Assembly: GCF_002428305.1 (NCBI RefSeq)
Contig: NZ_DIVJ01000014.1
Coordinates: 50,009 to 114,008 of the forward strand
Source of the DNA: Flavobacterium sp. UBA6135
GTDB taxonomy: Bacteria > Bacteroidota > Bacteroidia > Flavobacteriales > Flavobacteriaceae
Length of the DNA stretch: 64,000 bases
Direction: 5' to 3'
The stretch's first letter is position 1, and each line of letters begins with the position of its first letter. A program made the position numbers and the translations under genes. This document shows, piece after piece, positions 38,149-47,293 of the stretch. The notes beneath the pieces were generated by a model that saw nothing but the letters and a program-made list of their open reading frames with translations, was not told the DNA's origin and searched no databases.

Positions 38149-38405
38149 TAAACTTTTAGATTACTTATTTTACTAGTAAAAATTGAAATAATAATTTAAA
38201 ATTGTTATTAAAAATACTGATATATATTTTAAATCTGTTTCAAAAAAAACGCTCAAATATGTTGATATTATCTGTATTAATTTAACAATTATTTGTGATT
38301 TTGTTAATAACTTTTTCTGACAAGAGTTAAACAGCTTTAAAAAAGTAATAAAATTGTAATATATTTATTAAAATAATACCAAAAACCTTAAATTATTTAT
38401 TGATT

Positions 38406-39380
38406 ATGAAAAAAATTTTAGTTTTAGCAGCAGCAATAGCATTTATCGTGAGCTGTTCAAAAGATGAAAATAAATTTGACGATGAAACCGTTGGTATTCA
38501 TTTTGCAGCTCACAGAGGTTGTGCATCCATGGAAGTATTAGAAGAACAATTAAAAACTGATCCTGGTTTAGCTGCCAGAATGCAACAAATTGAGCAACTT
38601 ACGGAACGAGCATTTTCAGAAGGTAGATTAGTGAATGGAGTTATAGAAATCCCTGTACATGTAAATATTTTATATAATACTGCTGCTCAAAATATTTCTA
38701 ATGCTCAGATTCAGTCTCAAATTGATGTATTAAACGAAGACTTTGCAGGTACTAATCCTGATTATAATCAAATTCCATCAGATTTTGCAGGCGTGGCATC
38801 AGGAGACATCAAAATCAAATTTATTTGGGATCCAACTACCGGAACTTCTAGAAGGTCAACAACTAAAAAGAATTTTAGAACAAATGACGATATTAAAAAG
38901 ACTGTAAAAGGCGGGCTTGATCCAACTGATTGTGGTGGTAAATTAAATATTTGGGTGGGTGTATTGGCTAATAATATATTAGGATATGCTCAATTTCCCG
39001 GTGGTGCATGTGCTACAGATGGAGTTGTAATTCATACAAATGCTTTTGGACGTGGGAATTATTCTTTATTTACAGCATTTAACAAAGGTAGAACAGCTAC
39101 TCATGAAGTTGGTCACTGGGCTAATTTAAGACATATTTGGGGCGATGCTACATGTGGTAATGATTTTGTAACCGACACTCCTGTTCATAATTCTTCAAAT
39201 GGTGGTTGTCCAGTACAACCCCACTTCTCAACCTGTTCAGGTTCTCCAAGAGAAATGACAATGAACTATATGGATTATACTAATGACGCTTGTATGTATA
39301 TGTTTACATCAGGTCAAAAAAATAGAATGTTAGCTGTTTTTGCTTCCGGTGGACCTAGAGTTGCTTTTTCTCAACCATAA
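38406..39380 (+). CDS. Secreted M43-type (pappalysin-like) zinc metalloprotease, lipoprotein
   Basis: The start is set at ATG 38406; a TTG at 38400 lies two codons upstream. About 324 residues. Lipoprotein signal (MKKILVLAAAIAFIVSC, Cys near 17), then a propeptide-like region and a zincin domain with THEVGHWANLRHIWGD near residue 235 (HExxHxxxxxH with three His ligands) and a Met-turn MTMNYMDY near 295. It would cleave proteins or peptides at the outer surface. It stands alone, with 250 bases of AT-rich sequence before it and a strong terminator after it. Confidence 0.92.
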   Translation: MKKILVLAAAIAFIVSCSKDENKFDDETVGIHFAAHRGCASMEVLEEQLKTDPGLAARMQQIEQLTERAFSEGRLVNGVIEIPVHVNILYNTAAQNISNAQIQSQIDVLNEDFAGTNPDYNQIPSDFAGVASGDIKIKFIWDPTTGTSRRSTTKKNFRTNDDIKKTVKGGLDPTDCGGKLNIWVGVLANNILGYAQFPGGACATDGVVIHTNAFGRGNYSLFTAFNKGRTATHEVGHWANLRHIWGDATCGNDFVTDTPVHNSSNGGCPVQPHFSTCSGSPREMTMNYMDYTNDACMYMFTSGQKNRMLAVFASGGPRVAFSQP

Positions 39381-39400
39381 TAAATAATTTTATTTAAATT

Positions 39401-39431
39401 AAAACTCGTTACTTAGTGACGAGTTTTTTTT
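39401..39431 (+). terminator. Terminator of the metalloprotease gene
   Basis: A 9-bp stem (AAAACTCGT at 39401-39409, complement at 39419-39427) with a 9-base loop and a run of T residues. Confidence 0.8.
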
Positions 39432-39453
39432 ATTTTTACTCAAATTATAATTT

Positions 39454-40545
39454 ATGATTACTTCAAAAATAATTGCAAACGGAATATTAAGAGCTTTATT
39501 CATTTTAGCTTTGATTTCAATAGTTCTACTATTCATATATTCTATAAAAACTGTATTAATTTACTTAATTATAGCCTTAATTTTCTCATTAATTTGTAAT
39601 CCCATCGTTGAATTTTTAATTAGAAGATTAAAATTCAAAAACTCTTTGGCTGTTCTTTTTACAATTGGAATAATGCTCGCGTTATTTTTATTATTTATAC
39701 TAATGATTGTACCGCTTATAACTGAACAAGCCAAAAATTTATCGCTTTTGGATACGCAAGATATTCAATCAAAAGTGACACTTATATTTATGGATTTTCA
39801 AAATTATTTTAACCAACAGGATGCTTTTATATCTGACCAATTGAAAGATGTAAATCTTTCCAGTTATGTTGATTTCAATTTTTTAACCGGAATTTTTAAT
39901 AACTTTATCTCTATGATTAGTGGTTTTTTAATGGGATTAGCAACAGTACTTTTTATTAGTTTTTTCTTTTTAAAAGATAAAGTTATTTTCATTTCAGGAA
40001 TTAAAAGTATCATTCCATCATCACATGAAACTGAAACATTGAATTCATTCAAGAAAATTTATGATTTGCTGAGTAGGTATTTTTCCGGTTTACTACTTCA
40101 ATTATTTATAGTTTTTGTGTTGTATTTTATTGTTTTATTGATTTTCGGGATTAGTAACGCTTTTGTCATTGCATTCTTTTGTGCTATTTTAAACATCATT
40201 CCCTATATCGGTCCGTTAATTGGAAGTATTTTGGCAGCAACCTTAACCATGATTAGCAACATTGGAAGTGATTTTCAAACAGAAATTTTACCGAAAACCA
40301 TTTATGTTTTAATTGGCTTTGTTATCGTTCAACTGATTGATAATAACTTAAATCAACCTTTAATTTTTTCAAAAAGCACTAAATCGCATCCTTTAGAAAT
40401 ATTTTTAGTCATACTTATTTCCGGTTTCATTTCCGGAATTGTAGGTATGATTGTAGCCGTTCCTGTTTACACTATATTAAAGGTTATTGCAAAAGAATTT
40501 TTTCCCAAAAACAGTATTGTAAAAGCTATAACTAGAAAATTATAA
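39454..40545 (+). CDS. AI-2E family transporter / permease
   Basis: A 363-residue inner-membrane protein with about eight membrane segments, including an N-terminal pair, a long soluble loop (about 95-140) and the C-terminal GISNAFVIAFFCAILNIIPYIGPLIGSIL segment near 230 that marks the AI-2E (PerM/TqsA) family. Members export small molecules, and some act as sodium/proton exchangers; the name from autoinducer-2 does not imply that substrate here. Its stop is directly followed by the ATG of the methyltransferase gene, so the two are co-transcribed. Confidence 0.9.
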   Translation: MITSKIIANGILRALFILALISIVLLFIYSIKTVLIYLIIALIFSLICNPIVEFLIRRLKFKNSLAVLFTIGIMLALFLLFILMIVPLITEQAKNLSLLDTQDIQSKVTLIFMDFQNYFNQQDAFISDQLKDVNLSSYVDFNFLTGIFNNFISMISGFLMGLATVLFISFFFLKDKVIFISGIKSIIPSSHETETLNSFKKIYDLLSRYFSGLLLQLFIVFVLYFIVLLIFGISNAFVIAFFCAILNIIPYIGPLIGSILAATLTMISNIGSDFQTEILPKTIYVLIGFVIVQLIDNNLNQPLIFSKSTKSHPLEIFLVILISGFISGIVGMIVAVPVYTILKVIAKEFFPKNSIVKAITRKL

Positions 40546-41724
40546 ATGATTGATGAACTACTACAACCTGAAATTCAGAGTTTTATTTGTAAAAACACAG
40601 GTAGACCCATTTCAGATTTGGCATTGAAAAAAAATCCGTTTCCTGAAGTGGATTACAAAGCGATTATCAATCAAATTGAAGCTCGAACAAAATCTAAAGA
40701 AAAATTACCCACTTGGTTTAACTGTGAAAACATAGTTTATCCAACCAAAATTTCCATTGAGCAAACTTCTTCTGAAAAAACCGCTAATTACAAATCACAA
40801 CTAATAAAAGGTGACTCATTAATTGACTTAACAGGTGGCTTTGGGGTTGATGCCTATTATTTTTCATCACAAATAAAAAGAGTTATTCATTGTGAATGGA
40901 ATAAAGTTTTATCAAAAATTGTAAAGCATAATTTTAATAAATTAAACAAAAGCACAATTGAGTGTTTTTCGGGAGATAGTGAAGAAATTTTAAAAAAATT
41001 AAATCAAAAATTGGATTGGATTTATATCGATCCGTCTCGGAGAAGTGATATAAAAGGTAAAGTTTTTTTACTTAAAGACTGTAGTCCAAATGTACCGGAA
41101 TTACTTGAATTTTATTTTTCTTTTTCTGATAACCTACTTATAAAATCTTCTCCAATTTTAGATTTATCTGCTGGAATTGAAGAACTAAAAAATGTAAAAA
41201 GCATACACATTGTTTCTGTAGAAAATGAGGTTAAAGAAATTCTTTGGATGATAGAAAAAAATTATCAAGACAACATTCAAGTTAAATGTGTTGATTTGGC
41301 TGATAGTAAACCGGAATTATTTGAATTTTTATTGCCTTCAAATGCTGTAGCAACTTATAGTCTGCCTTTAAACTATTTATATGAACCAAAAGCTGCTCTA
41401 ATGAAATCAGGAGGTTTTGATGAAATTTCACAGCAGTTCGGTATAGATAAATTACATCAAAACTCTCAACTTTTTACATCCAATGAATTAAAAGCGTTTT
41501 GTGGTAGGGTTTTTAAAATTAAAAAACAATTCATCTATTCAAAAGAAAACATGAAATTATTTTTAGCAAACACTAAAGCCAATGTGACTACTCGAAATTT
41601 TCCTATTACAGTTGATGAAATCAGAAAAAAATTTAAAATTAAAGATGGTGGAGAAATATATTGTTTTTTTACAACAGCTTTAGATAACCATAAAATTGTT
41701 TTACTTTGCGAAAAAATTAAATAA
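40546..41724 (+). CDS. SAM-dependent methyltransferase with THUMP-like domain
   Basis: A 392-residue protein. A helical N-terminal segment precedes a Rossmann methyltransferase core: motif I LIDLTGGFGVDAYYF near residue 87, and YIDPSRR near 165 as motif IV. The C-terminal domain resembles the THUMP-like domain found in Bacteroidota rRNA/tRNA methyltransferase relatives. It likely methylates RNA; the base is not known. It starts immediately after the AI-2E gene and is followed after 4 bases by a small secreted-protein gene. Confidence 0.85.
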   Translation: MIDELLQPEIQSFICKNTGRPISDLALKKNPFPEVDYKAIINQIEARTKSKEKLPTWFNCENIVYPTKISIEQTSSEKTANYKSQLIKGDSLIDLTGGFGVDAYYFSSQIKRVIHCEWNKVLSKIVKHNFNKLNKSTIECFSGDSEEILKKLNQKLDWIYIDPSRRSDIKGKVFLLKDCSPNVPELLEFYFSFSDNLLIKSSPILDLSAGIEELKNVKSIHIVSVENEVKEILWMIEKNYQDNIQVKCVDLADSKPELFEFLLPSNAVATYSLPLNYLYEPKAALMKSGGFDEISQQFGIDKLHQNSQLFTSNELKAFCGRVFKIKKQFIYSKENMKLFLANTKANVTTRNFPITVDEIRKKFKIKDGGEIYCFFTTALDNHKIVLLCEKIK

Positions 41725-41728
41725 ACGA

Positions 41729-42301
41729 ATGAAAAGATTACTAACACTATATTTTGTATTACTTACCAACTTATTATCTGCTCAAAAAAATTGTGACTAT
41801 GCTATAAACGAAACTGATAGTACTGGAACATATAAATCAATAAAAGAATATCTTCTTTATGAACGCGTTTTTGGTTCTTCGGAAAATTATATTTTGGCTA
41901 CTTTATCAAGTTATAATGGCACTCCTTATTTGAATTTTAAATTACTTCAAAAAAGTTCTGAATTCATCAAAGCAACTTGTTTAAGTAAAAAATCAAAAAT
42001 TTACCTTCAATTAGAAAATGGAAAAATTATTACTATGCTTCATGAAGACAATGAAGTTTGTGGTAATTTGTTTAAAAATGAGGAAGACAAAAAAAATGTA
42101 CGCCTTTTAGAAGGTAATTTTTATTTTTTGAAGAATTCGATTGAAGATTTGAAAAAATACCCCATTTCATTGATGAGGGTAGTTTATGGTACGGAAACAA
42201 TAGATTATGTTATCAAAAAAGAATTAGACTCAGAATTGTTAAAACAATTTTTCAGACCGGAAAGTTTTTTTATGAACTACTTACACTGCATTGAAAACTA
42301 A
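41729..42301 (+). CDS. Secreted hypothetical protein
   Basis: The start is set at ATG 41729 (MKRLLTLYFVLLTNLLSAQ), which gives a signal peptide; an in-frame ATG at 41696 would overlap the methyltransferase gene. About 190 residues with a mixed alpha/beta look and no motif I recognise. It probably resides in the periplasm. Its last bases overlap the convergent VanX-like gene by 4. It is likely co-transcribed with the two upstream genes, though nothing links it to them by function. Confidence 0.75.
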   Translation: MKRLLTLYFVLLTNLLSAQKNCDYAINETDSTGTYKSIKEYLLYERVFGSSENYILATLSSYNGTPYLNFKLLQKSSEFIKATCLSKKSKIYLQLENGKIITMLHEDNEVCGNLFKNEEDKKNVRLLEGNFYFLKNSIEDLKKYPISLMRVVYGTETIDYVIKKELDSELLKQFFRPESFFMNYLHCIEN

Positions 42302-42930
42302 TTACATTCCCACTTAAAATTAGAAAGATTATCCAAGGTATCTTGTTTCAAATTATAATGCCACCATTCTGATTTTATCGAATTAAAACCATTGTTTTGA
42401 AGTACAGTTTTAAGTAAAATTCTATTTTCTAAAACTTCTTTAGATAGATTTTGATATGCATGAGCTGCCTCTACTCCAAAAAAATCAAAAGTTGTACCCA
42501 TATCAAGTTCGTTTCCTTTTTTATCTACCAAAGTTAAATCAACTGCACATCCCCTATTGTGAATAGATCCGTTTTTTGGATCAGCTACATAAGTTGGGTT
42601 TGGAACAATATCAAACATTATTTTTTGAACATCTGTTGGACGGTAACAATCAAACAATTTGATTTTATAACCTAGCTTAAGAAATTCTTGATTTGCATTC
42701 AGTAATGCTTTCACTGTTTTATATCTCAAATAACACTTATCGCAATCGTAAACCTTTGTATTCATAAAGTTATTTGTTGTGGCATATCGCATATCAAGTA
42801 CAAAATCTGAGGAATATTTTTCAACGTTTACAAATGTTGTATCATGTGGTGTTGAGCTATATCCATGAATGCGTTGTGAAAAAAGATTACTTACAGTCAG
42901 AATAAAAAAAAAGGTAAAGATGGCTTTCAT
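42298..42930 (-). CDS. D-alanyl-D-alanine dipeptidase, VanX/DdpX family (M15D)
   Basis: The start is set at 42930 (MKAIFTFFFILTVSNLFSQ), a signal peptide; an ATG three codons upstream is possible. About 210 residues. Zinc-peptidase motifs are SIHNRGCAVDLTL near residue 125 (His and Asp ligands) and SEWWHYNL near 193 (Glu and His). It cleaves D-Ala-D-Ala in the periplasm, most likely for peptidoglycan recycling and not vancomycin resistance, as no vanHA partners are present. Confidence 0.92.
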   Translation of the reverse strand: MKAIFTFFFILTVSNLFSQRIHGYSSTPHDTTFVNVEKYSSDFVLDMRYATTNNFMNTKVYDCDKCYLRYKTVKALLNANQEFLKLGYKIKLFDCYRPTDVQKIMFDIVPNPTYVADPKNGSIHNRGCAVDLTLVDKKGNELDMGTTFDFFGVEAAHAYQNLSKEVLENRILLKTVLQNNGFNSIKSEWWHYNLKQDTLDNLSNFKWECN

Positions 42931-42957
42931 ACGAAACAATTTATGCTTAAAGATAAA

Positions 42958-43446
42958 CTAATCAAAAAACTCTGACCAGAATTCATGAATTAACTTTTTA
43001 TGAGCTGCATAAAATAAAACAGCTTTTTCTCTGCTTCTAAAAGCTAAAAATTGTGGAAAAACACCTTGACCAATATAAGGTTTTACTTCTCCGTCAATTA
43101 ATTCAGGTAATAAAACATAATTGGGCAAGCTTTTGTGCCAACCACTTCTGAATGATTGTAAAAGCTGTGATAATTGTGCTTTTGCTAAAGCAGCTTTTGC
43201 TTGGCTTTCGGTAGCAAAAACATTTCTGTTTTCTTCGTTAGTAGGTCTGTTGTGATAAATTTCAACTTTAGAAAAGCTGTCGATATAATAGCCGCTTATG
43301 CTATTTAAATCTGACCAATCTTCAACCAATAAGGGATTCTCCTTAAGATAATTTTTCAATGCAGTAACCTCTTCTAAATTTTTCTTTTGAAGAAGCTCTA
43401 AAGCATTTAAACGGTTAATTATATTTAATTTTTCCTCAGGTGTCAT
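42958..43446 (-). CDS. Hypothetical protein with N-terminal helical region
   Basis: A 162-residue cytoplasmic protein. It opens with a helical stretch rich in Leu, Glu and Lys (about residues 1-40), followed by a segment with SGYYIDSF and a C-terminal part with FPQFLAFRSREKAVLFYAAHKKLI. The middle (NRNVFATESQAKAALAKAQLSQLL) recalls proteins in Bacteroidota accessory regions, but I cannot name the family. It is 27 bases from the VanX gene and just right of it lies a 173-base gap and a tRNA cluster. Confidence 0.65.
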   Translation of the reverse strand: MTPEEKLNIINRLNALELLQKKNLEEVTALKNYLKENPLLVEDWSDLNSISGYYIDSFSKVEIYHNRPTNEENRNVFATESQAKAALAKAQLSQLLQSFRSGWHKSLPNYVLLPELIDGEVKPYIGQGVFPQFLAFRSREKAVLFYAAHKKLIHEFWSEFFD

Positions 43447-43621
43447 AGTTACAACCTTTCCATAAAATTAATTGTAGCAATTTGGGGACTACTAAATTTT
43501 AAAAAGCATACTAAATTATACTATTTATTAAAACAAAAAGAAAACTTTAATTAAAAAGCATAGAAAATCGATGAATGACTATATTAAACAAAAAAAGCCT
43601 CGTAAAACGAAGCTTTTAAAG

Positions 43622-43695
43622 TGACCCAGTCAGGATTCGAACCTGAGACCTACTGCTTAGAAGGCAGTTGCTCTATCCAGCTGAGCTACTGGGCC
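43622..43695 (-). tRNA. tRNA-Arg (anticodon TCT)
   Basis: On the minus strand the 74-base sequence folds into a cloverleaf: acceptor GGCCCAG with CTGGGTC (one G-T pair), D-arm with AGCTCAGCTGG, anticodon loop CTTCTAA between ACTGC and GCAGT, and GGTTCGAATCC T-arm. CCA is not encoded. First of three adjacent tRNAs on this strand. Confidence 0.95.
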
Positions 43696-43700
43696 ATTTG

Positions 43701-43775
43701 TCGGGGTGGCAGGATTCGAACCTGCGGCCTCCTGCTCCCAAAGCAGGCGCGATAACCGGGCTACGCTACACCCCG
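43701..43775 (-). tRNA. tRNA-Pro (anticodon TGG)
   Basis: The 75-base sequence on the minus strand has the acceptor CGGGGTG with CACCCCG, the anticodon loop TTTGGGA between CCTGC and GCAGG, and the T-arm GGTTCGAATCC. It lies 5 bases from tRNA-Arg and 8 from tRNA-Ser, so the three are probably one transcript. Confidence 0.95.
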
Positions 43776-43783
43776 AAAAAAAG

Positions 43784-43867
43784 CGGAGAGACAGGGACTC
43801 GAACCCTGGCGACAGTTACCCGTCGACAGATTAGCAATCTGCTCCGTTACCACTCCGGCACCTCTCC
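43784..43867 (-). tRNA. tRNA-Ser (anticodon GCT)
   Basis: The 84-base sequence on the minus strand has acceptor GGAGAGG, the anticodon loop TTGCTAA between GCAGA and TCTGT, a long variable arm (about 43819-43832), and the T-arm GGTTCGAGTCC. The long variable arm and the GCT anticodon fix the serine type. Confidence 0.95.
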
Positions 43868-44138
43868 TAAATTCTAATAAGAACTCAACTTTTTTGCGGT
43901 TGCAAATGTAACGTTTCATTCTATACTTTACAAGAATTTTTACTTGTTTTTTTAAAGTTTTATTTAATTATACTTTAATTGTCTTTAAGTCAGATTTCTA
44001 TGAAAATTTAAATTTAATAGTTTTTATAAATTTTATAATCAATTTGTTCCATCCTTAAATTAAGTAAACAAAATGCAAAAAAATAGTCTAAAAATAATTA
44101 ATTTCGCAATCTAAACAGACAACATAACAAATAACAAT

Positions 44139-45311
44139 ATGAAAGTAGTAATTGTATCAGCCGCAAGAACTCCAATTGGAAGTTTCATGGGAAGTTTATC
44201 CACTGTATCAGCACCACAATTAGGGGCTATTGCTATCAAAGGTGCCTTAGATAAAATCAATCTAGATCCTAAATTGGTCGATGAGGTTTTAATGGGGAAT
44301 GTGATTCAAGCAGGAGTTGGACAAGCTCCCGCAAGACAAGCAGCTATATTGGCAGGTTTACCAAACACAGTTGCGTGTACTACAATTAATAAAGTTTGTG
44401 CGTCAGGCATGAAAGCAGTAATGATGGGTGCTCAAGCCATAAAAAGCGGTGATGCTGAAATTATTGTTGCCGGAGGTATGGAAAACATGAGTTTAATACC
44501 TCATTATGTTCATTTAAGAAATGGGTATAAATTTGGTCCCACTTCCTTGATAGACGGAATGCAAAAAGATGGTTTAACGGATGCCTACGACAATAACGCT
44601 ATGGGTGTTTGTGCAGATTTATGTGCCTCTGAATATAAAATATCAAGAGAAGAACAAGATGACTTCGCAATTCAATCGTATGAACGTTCAGCAAAGGCAT
44701 GGAGCGAAGGTAAATTCTCAAACGAAGTAGTTCCCGTTGCTGTTCCGCAACGAAGAGGAGAACCAGTCATGGTAACAACAGACGAAGAATTTACGAATGT
44801 AAAATTAGATAAAATCCCAAGTTTAAATCCGGTTTTCACCAAAGATGGTAGTGTTACTGCTGCTAATGCTTCAACAATTAATGACGGTGCCGGTGCTGTT
44901 GTATTGATGAGTGAAGAAAAAGCAAAAGCATTAGGAGTAAAGCCATTGGCTTATGTTTCAGGCTATGCAGATGCTGCTCAAGAACCAAAATGGTTCACAA
45001 CAGCTCCTGCAAAAGCGTTACCAAAAGCATTAGATAATGCTAAATTATCTATTAGTGAAATTGATTATTTTGAGTTTAACGAGGCCTTTGCAGTAGTTGG
45101 ATTAGCTAATGCTAAAATTTTAGGTCTTTCTACAGATAAAATAAATGTTAATGGTGGTGCTGTTTCTTTAGGCCATCCTCTTGGATGTTCTGGAGTAAGA
45201 ATTATTATCACACTGTTGAATGTTTTAGATCAAAACAATGCTAAATATGGTGCTGCTGCAATTTGTAATGGCGGTGGAGGTGCCTCTGCAATAGTTATTG
45301 AAAAAATCTAA
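44139..45311 (+). CDS. Acetyl-CoA C-acetyltransferase (thiolase)
   Basis: A 390-residue thiolase. Signatures: NKVCASGMKAVMMG near residue 87 (acyl-accepting Cys), NEAFAV near 313, NGGAVSLGHPLGCSG near 343 (His), and CNGGGGASAIVI near 378 (second Cys). It condenses two acetyl-CoA to acetoacetyl-CoA or runs in reverse in fatty acid and ketone body use. The length matches the family. A 271-base gap with no feature I can name lies upstream, between it and the tRNA cluster. The next gene (NlpC/P60) starts 22 bases after its stop. Confidence 0.95.
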   Translation: MKVVIVSAARTPIGSFMGSLSTVSAPQLGAIAIKGALDKINLDPKLVDEVLMGNVIQAGVGQAPARQAAILAGLPNTVACTTINKVCASGMKAVMMGAQAIKSGDAEIIVAGGMENMSLIPHYVHLRNGYKFGPTSLIDGMQKDGLTDAYDNNAMGVCADLCASEYKISREEQDDFAIQSYERSAKAWSEGKFSNEVVPVAVPQRRGEPVMVTTDEEFTNVKLDKIPSLNPVFTKDGSVTAANASTINDGAGAVVLMSEEKAKALGVKPLAYVSGYADAAQEPKWFTTAPAKALPKALDNAKLSISEIDYFEFNEAFAVVGLANAKILGLSTDKINVNGGAVSLGHPLGCSGVRIIITLLNVLDQNNAKYGAAAICNGGGGASAIVIEKI

Positions 45312-45333
45312 CTAAATTTGTAGAAAATCGTTA

Positions 45334-46095
45334 ATGTTCGGAATTTGTAATTTAGCCATTGTTCCCATACGAATTGAACCTAATGACAGAAGTGAATTAG
45401 TTTCACAACTTTTGTTTGGTGACCATTTTGAAATTTTAGAATCACACAAACAATGGTTCAAAATCAGAGTTCATTTTGACACCTATGAAGGTTGGATTGA
45501 CCAAAAACAATGCCAAGTAATTACTGAATTTGAGTATGATGAACTTTCAAATAACGATCAAATTTTATCTGCAGATTTGGTTGAATTTATAACTAATCCT
45601 GATAATTTGTTGATACCTGTTCCTTTAGGAGCTTCTTTATCCTTTTTAATAATTGAAAGCATAAACAAAAAAAGTTTTGCTTTTGAAGGAATGAAAGTAA
45701 TTGGAATTAAACCAAAATCAGAATTAATAAAAACAGCTTTTTTATATTTGAATGCTCCCTACTTATGGGGTGGAAAAACACCTTTCGGTATTGATTGCTC
45801 CGGTTTTACACAAATGGTTTACAAACTAAATGGATATAAATTATCAAGAGATGCATCACAACAAGCTTTACAAGGAGAACCTTTAAGTTTTATTGAAGAA
45901 AGTGAGCCAGGTGATTTAGCCTTTTTTGACAACGAAGATGGTAAAATTATTCACGTTGGAATTATAATGAATGATAACTACATTATTCATGCTAGTGGAA
46001 AAGTTAGAATTGACAGGCTTGATCATTTGGGCATATACAATGCAGAATTAAATAAACATACCCATAAACTAAGAGTAATTAAAAAAATTATATAA
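45334..46095 (+). CDS. C40 NlpC/P60 cell-wall peptidase
   Basis: A 253-residue protein with an N-terminal SH3-like part (about 1-110, with WFKIRVHFDTYEGWID near 48) and a C-terminal NlpC/P60 domain: PYLWGGKTPFGIDCSGF near residue 145 with the catalytic Cys, and HVGIIMND near 208 with the His. It cuts peptide cross-links of peptidoglycan. No signal peptide is visible, which is also so for related proteins of this kind. It follows the thiolase gene by 22 bases. Confidence 0.9.
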   Translation: MFGICNLAIVPIRIEPNDRSELVSQLLFGDHFEILESHKQWFKIRVHFDTYEGWIDQKQCQVITEFEYDELSNNDQILSADLVEFITNPDNLLIPVPLGASLSFLIIESINKKSFAFEGMKVIGIKPKSELIKTAFLYLNAPYLWGGKTPFGIDCSGFTQMVYKLNGYKLSRDASQQALQGEPLSFIEESEPGDLAFFDNEDGKIIHVGIIMNDNYIIHASGKVRIDRLDHLGIYNAELNKHTHKLRVIKKII

Positions 46096-46171
46096 ATATT
46101 TTAATAAAGATGAGTTAGTAATTAGAAAAAAATACTATATTTTTTTTCAATATGTACTATCTTTCTCTTCC

Positions 46172-47212
46172 TTACTTAATAAATTCAATCTTCTGAACTT
46201 CCTCCATGTTCACACTGTCAAAAAATCCTTGTTCGCTCATCCAATCATCACTAAAGACTTTACTCATATAACGAGAACCGTGATCAGGGAAAATGGCTAT
46301 AACATTAGAATTGGAATCAAACTCTCCTTCTTCAGCAAATTGACGAATGGCTTGAACCACTGCTCCTGAAGTATATCCGACAAAAAGCCCTTCTTTTACG
46401 GCAATTTCTCTAGTAGTGTGAGCACTCTCTTCGTCTGTTACTTTGATAAATTTATCTATAACATCAAAATCAGTTGCTGTTGGAATTAAATTCTTTCCTA
46501 AACCTTCAATACGGTAAGGATAAATTTCTTCACTATCAAACTCTTTGGTTTCATGGTATTTCTTTAATACAGAACCATAAGCATCAACACCTAAAATTCG
46601 AATGTTTGGATTTTTTTCTTTTAAATACTTTGCAGCACCTGAAAGTGTACCTCCCGTTCCGCTACAAGCGATTAAATGGGTAATTTTCCCGTTGGTTTGT
46701 TCCCAAATCTCCGGGCCGGTAGTTTTATAATGAGCATCAATATTCAATTGATTAAAATATTGATTAATATAAATCGAACCTTTTGTTTCTTCATGCAAAC
46801 GTTTGGCTACGTTGTAGTACGAACGCTCATCATCAGCAGAAACGTGAGCCGGACAAACATAAACCTTGGCACCCATACTGCGTAACATATCAATCTTATC
46901 TCTTGATGATTTCGAACTAACGGCCAAAATACAATTGTAGCCTTTGATAATACTAACCATAGCCAAGCTAAAACCGGTATTTCCTGAAGTTGTTTCTATG
47001 ATAGTATCACCCGGTGAAAGTAGTCCCTGACGCTCAGCTTCTTCAATAATATAAAGTGCTATTCTATCTTTAGTAGAATGACCCGGGTTAAAAGCCTCTA
47101 CTTTTGCATAATAATTACCTTCCAAATTTGCTGTGACTTTGTTGAGCTTTATTAACGGGGTATTCCCTATTAAGTCCAACACACTATTGTAAGCTTTTAT
47201 ATGTTCTTTCAT
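46172..47212 (-). CDS. PLP-dependent cysteine synthase family protein
   Basis: The start is set at 47212 (MKEHIKAYNSVLDLIGNTPL); an ATG six codons upstream is less likely. About 346 residues, fold type II. Visible: GNTPLIKL near residue 18, NPGHSTKDRIALY near 40 with the PLP-binding Lys, TSGNTGFSLAM near 78 and SGTGGTLSGAAKYL near 186. It makes cysteine from O-acetylserine or cystathionine from homocysteine and serine; sequence alone does not settle which. The HSTKDR form (in place of GSVKDR) is common in Bacteroidota. It stands alone. Confidence 0.88.
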   Translation of the reverse strand: MKEHIKAYNSVLDLIGNTPLIKLNKVTANLEGNYYAKVEAFNPGHSTKDRIALYIIEEAERQGLLSPGDTIIETTSGNTGFSLAMVSIIKGYNCILAVSSKSSRDKIDMLRSMGAKVYVCPAHVSADDERSYYNVAKRLHEETKGSIYINQYFNQLNIDAHYKTTGPEIWEQTNGKITHLIACSGTGGTLSGAAKYLKEKNPNIRILGVDAYGSVLKKYHETKEFDSEEIYPYRIEGLGKNLIPTATDFDVIDKFIKVTDEESAHTTREIAVKEGLFVGYTSGAVVQAIRQFAEEGEFDSNSNVIAIFPDHGSRYMSKVFSDDWMSEQGFFDSVNMEEVQKIEFIK

Positions 47213-47293
47213 AAAAAATAGGTTAGTCAAGGTAAAATTTAAATAAAAATTTTGGATACCTCATAACTTTGCAAATGTATAAAATTTTTTTAA

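Noticed and set aside
42298..42930. VanX-like gene as a vancomycin resistance determinant
   Set aside because: No vanH, vanA-type ligase or VanRS regulator nearby; such dipeptidases are common in peptidoglycan turnover.
43668..43877. Open frame of 69 codons across the tRNA cluster
   Set aside because: It runs antisense through the three tRNA genes; the apparent protein (with DSNLRP and ETGTRTL) is the familiar spurious translation of tRNA arms.
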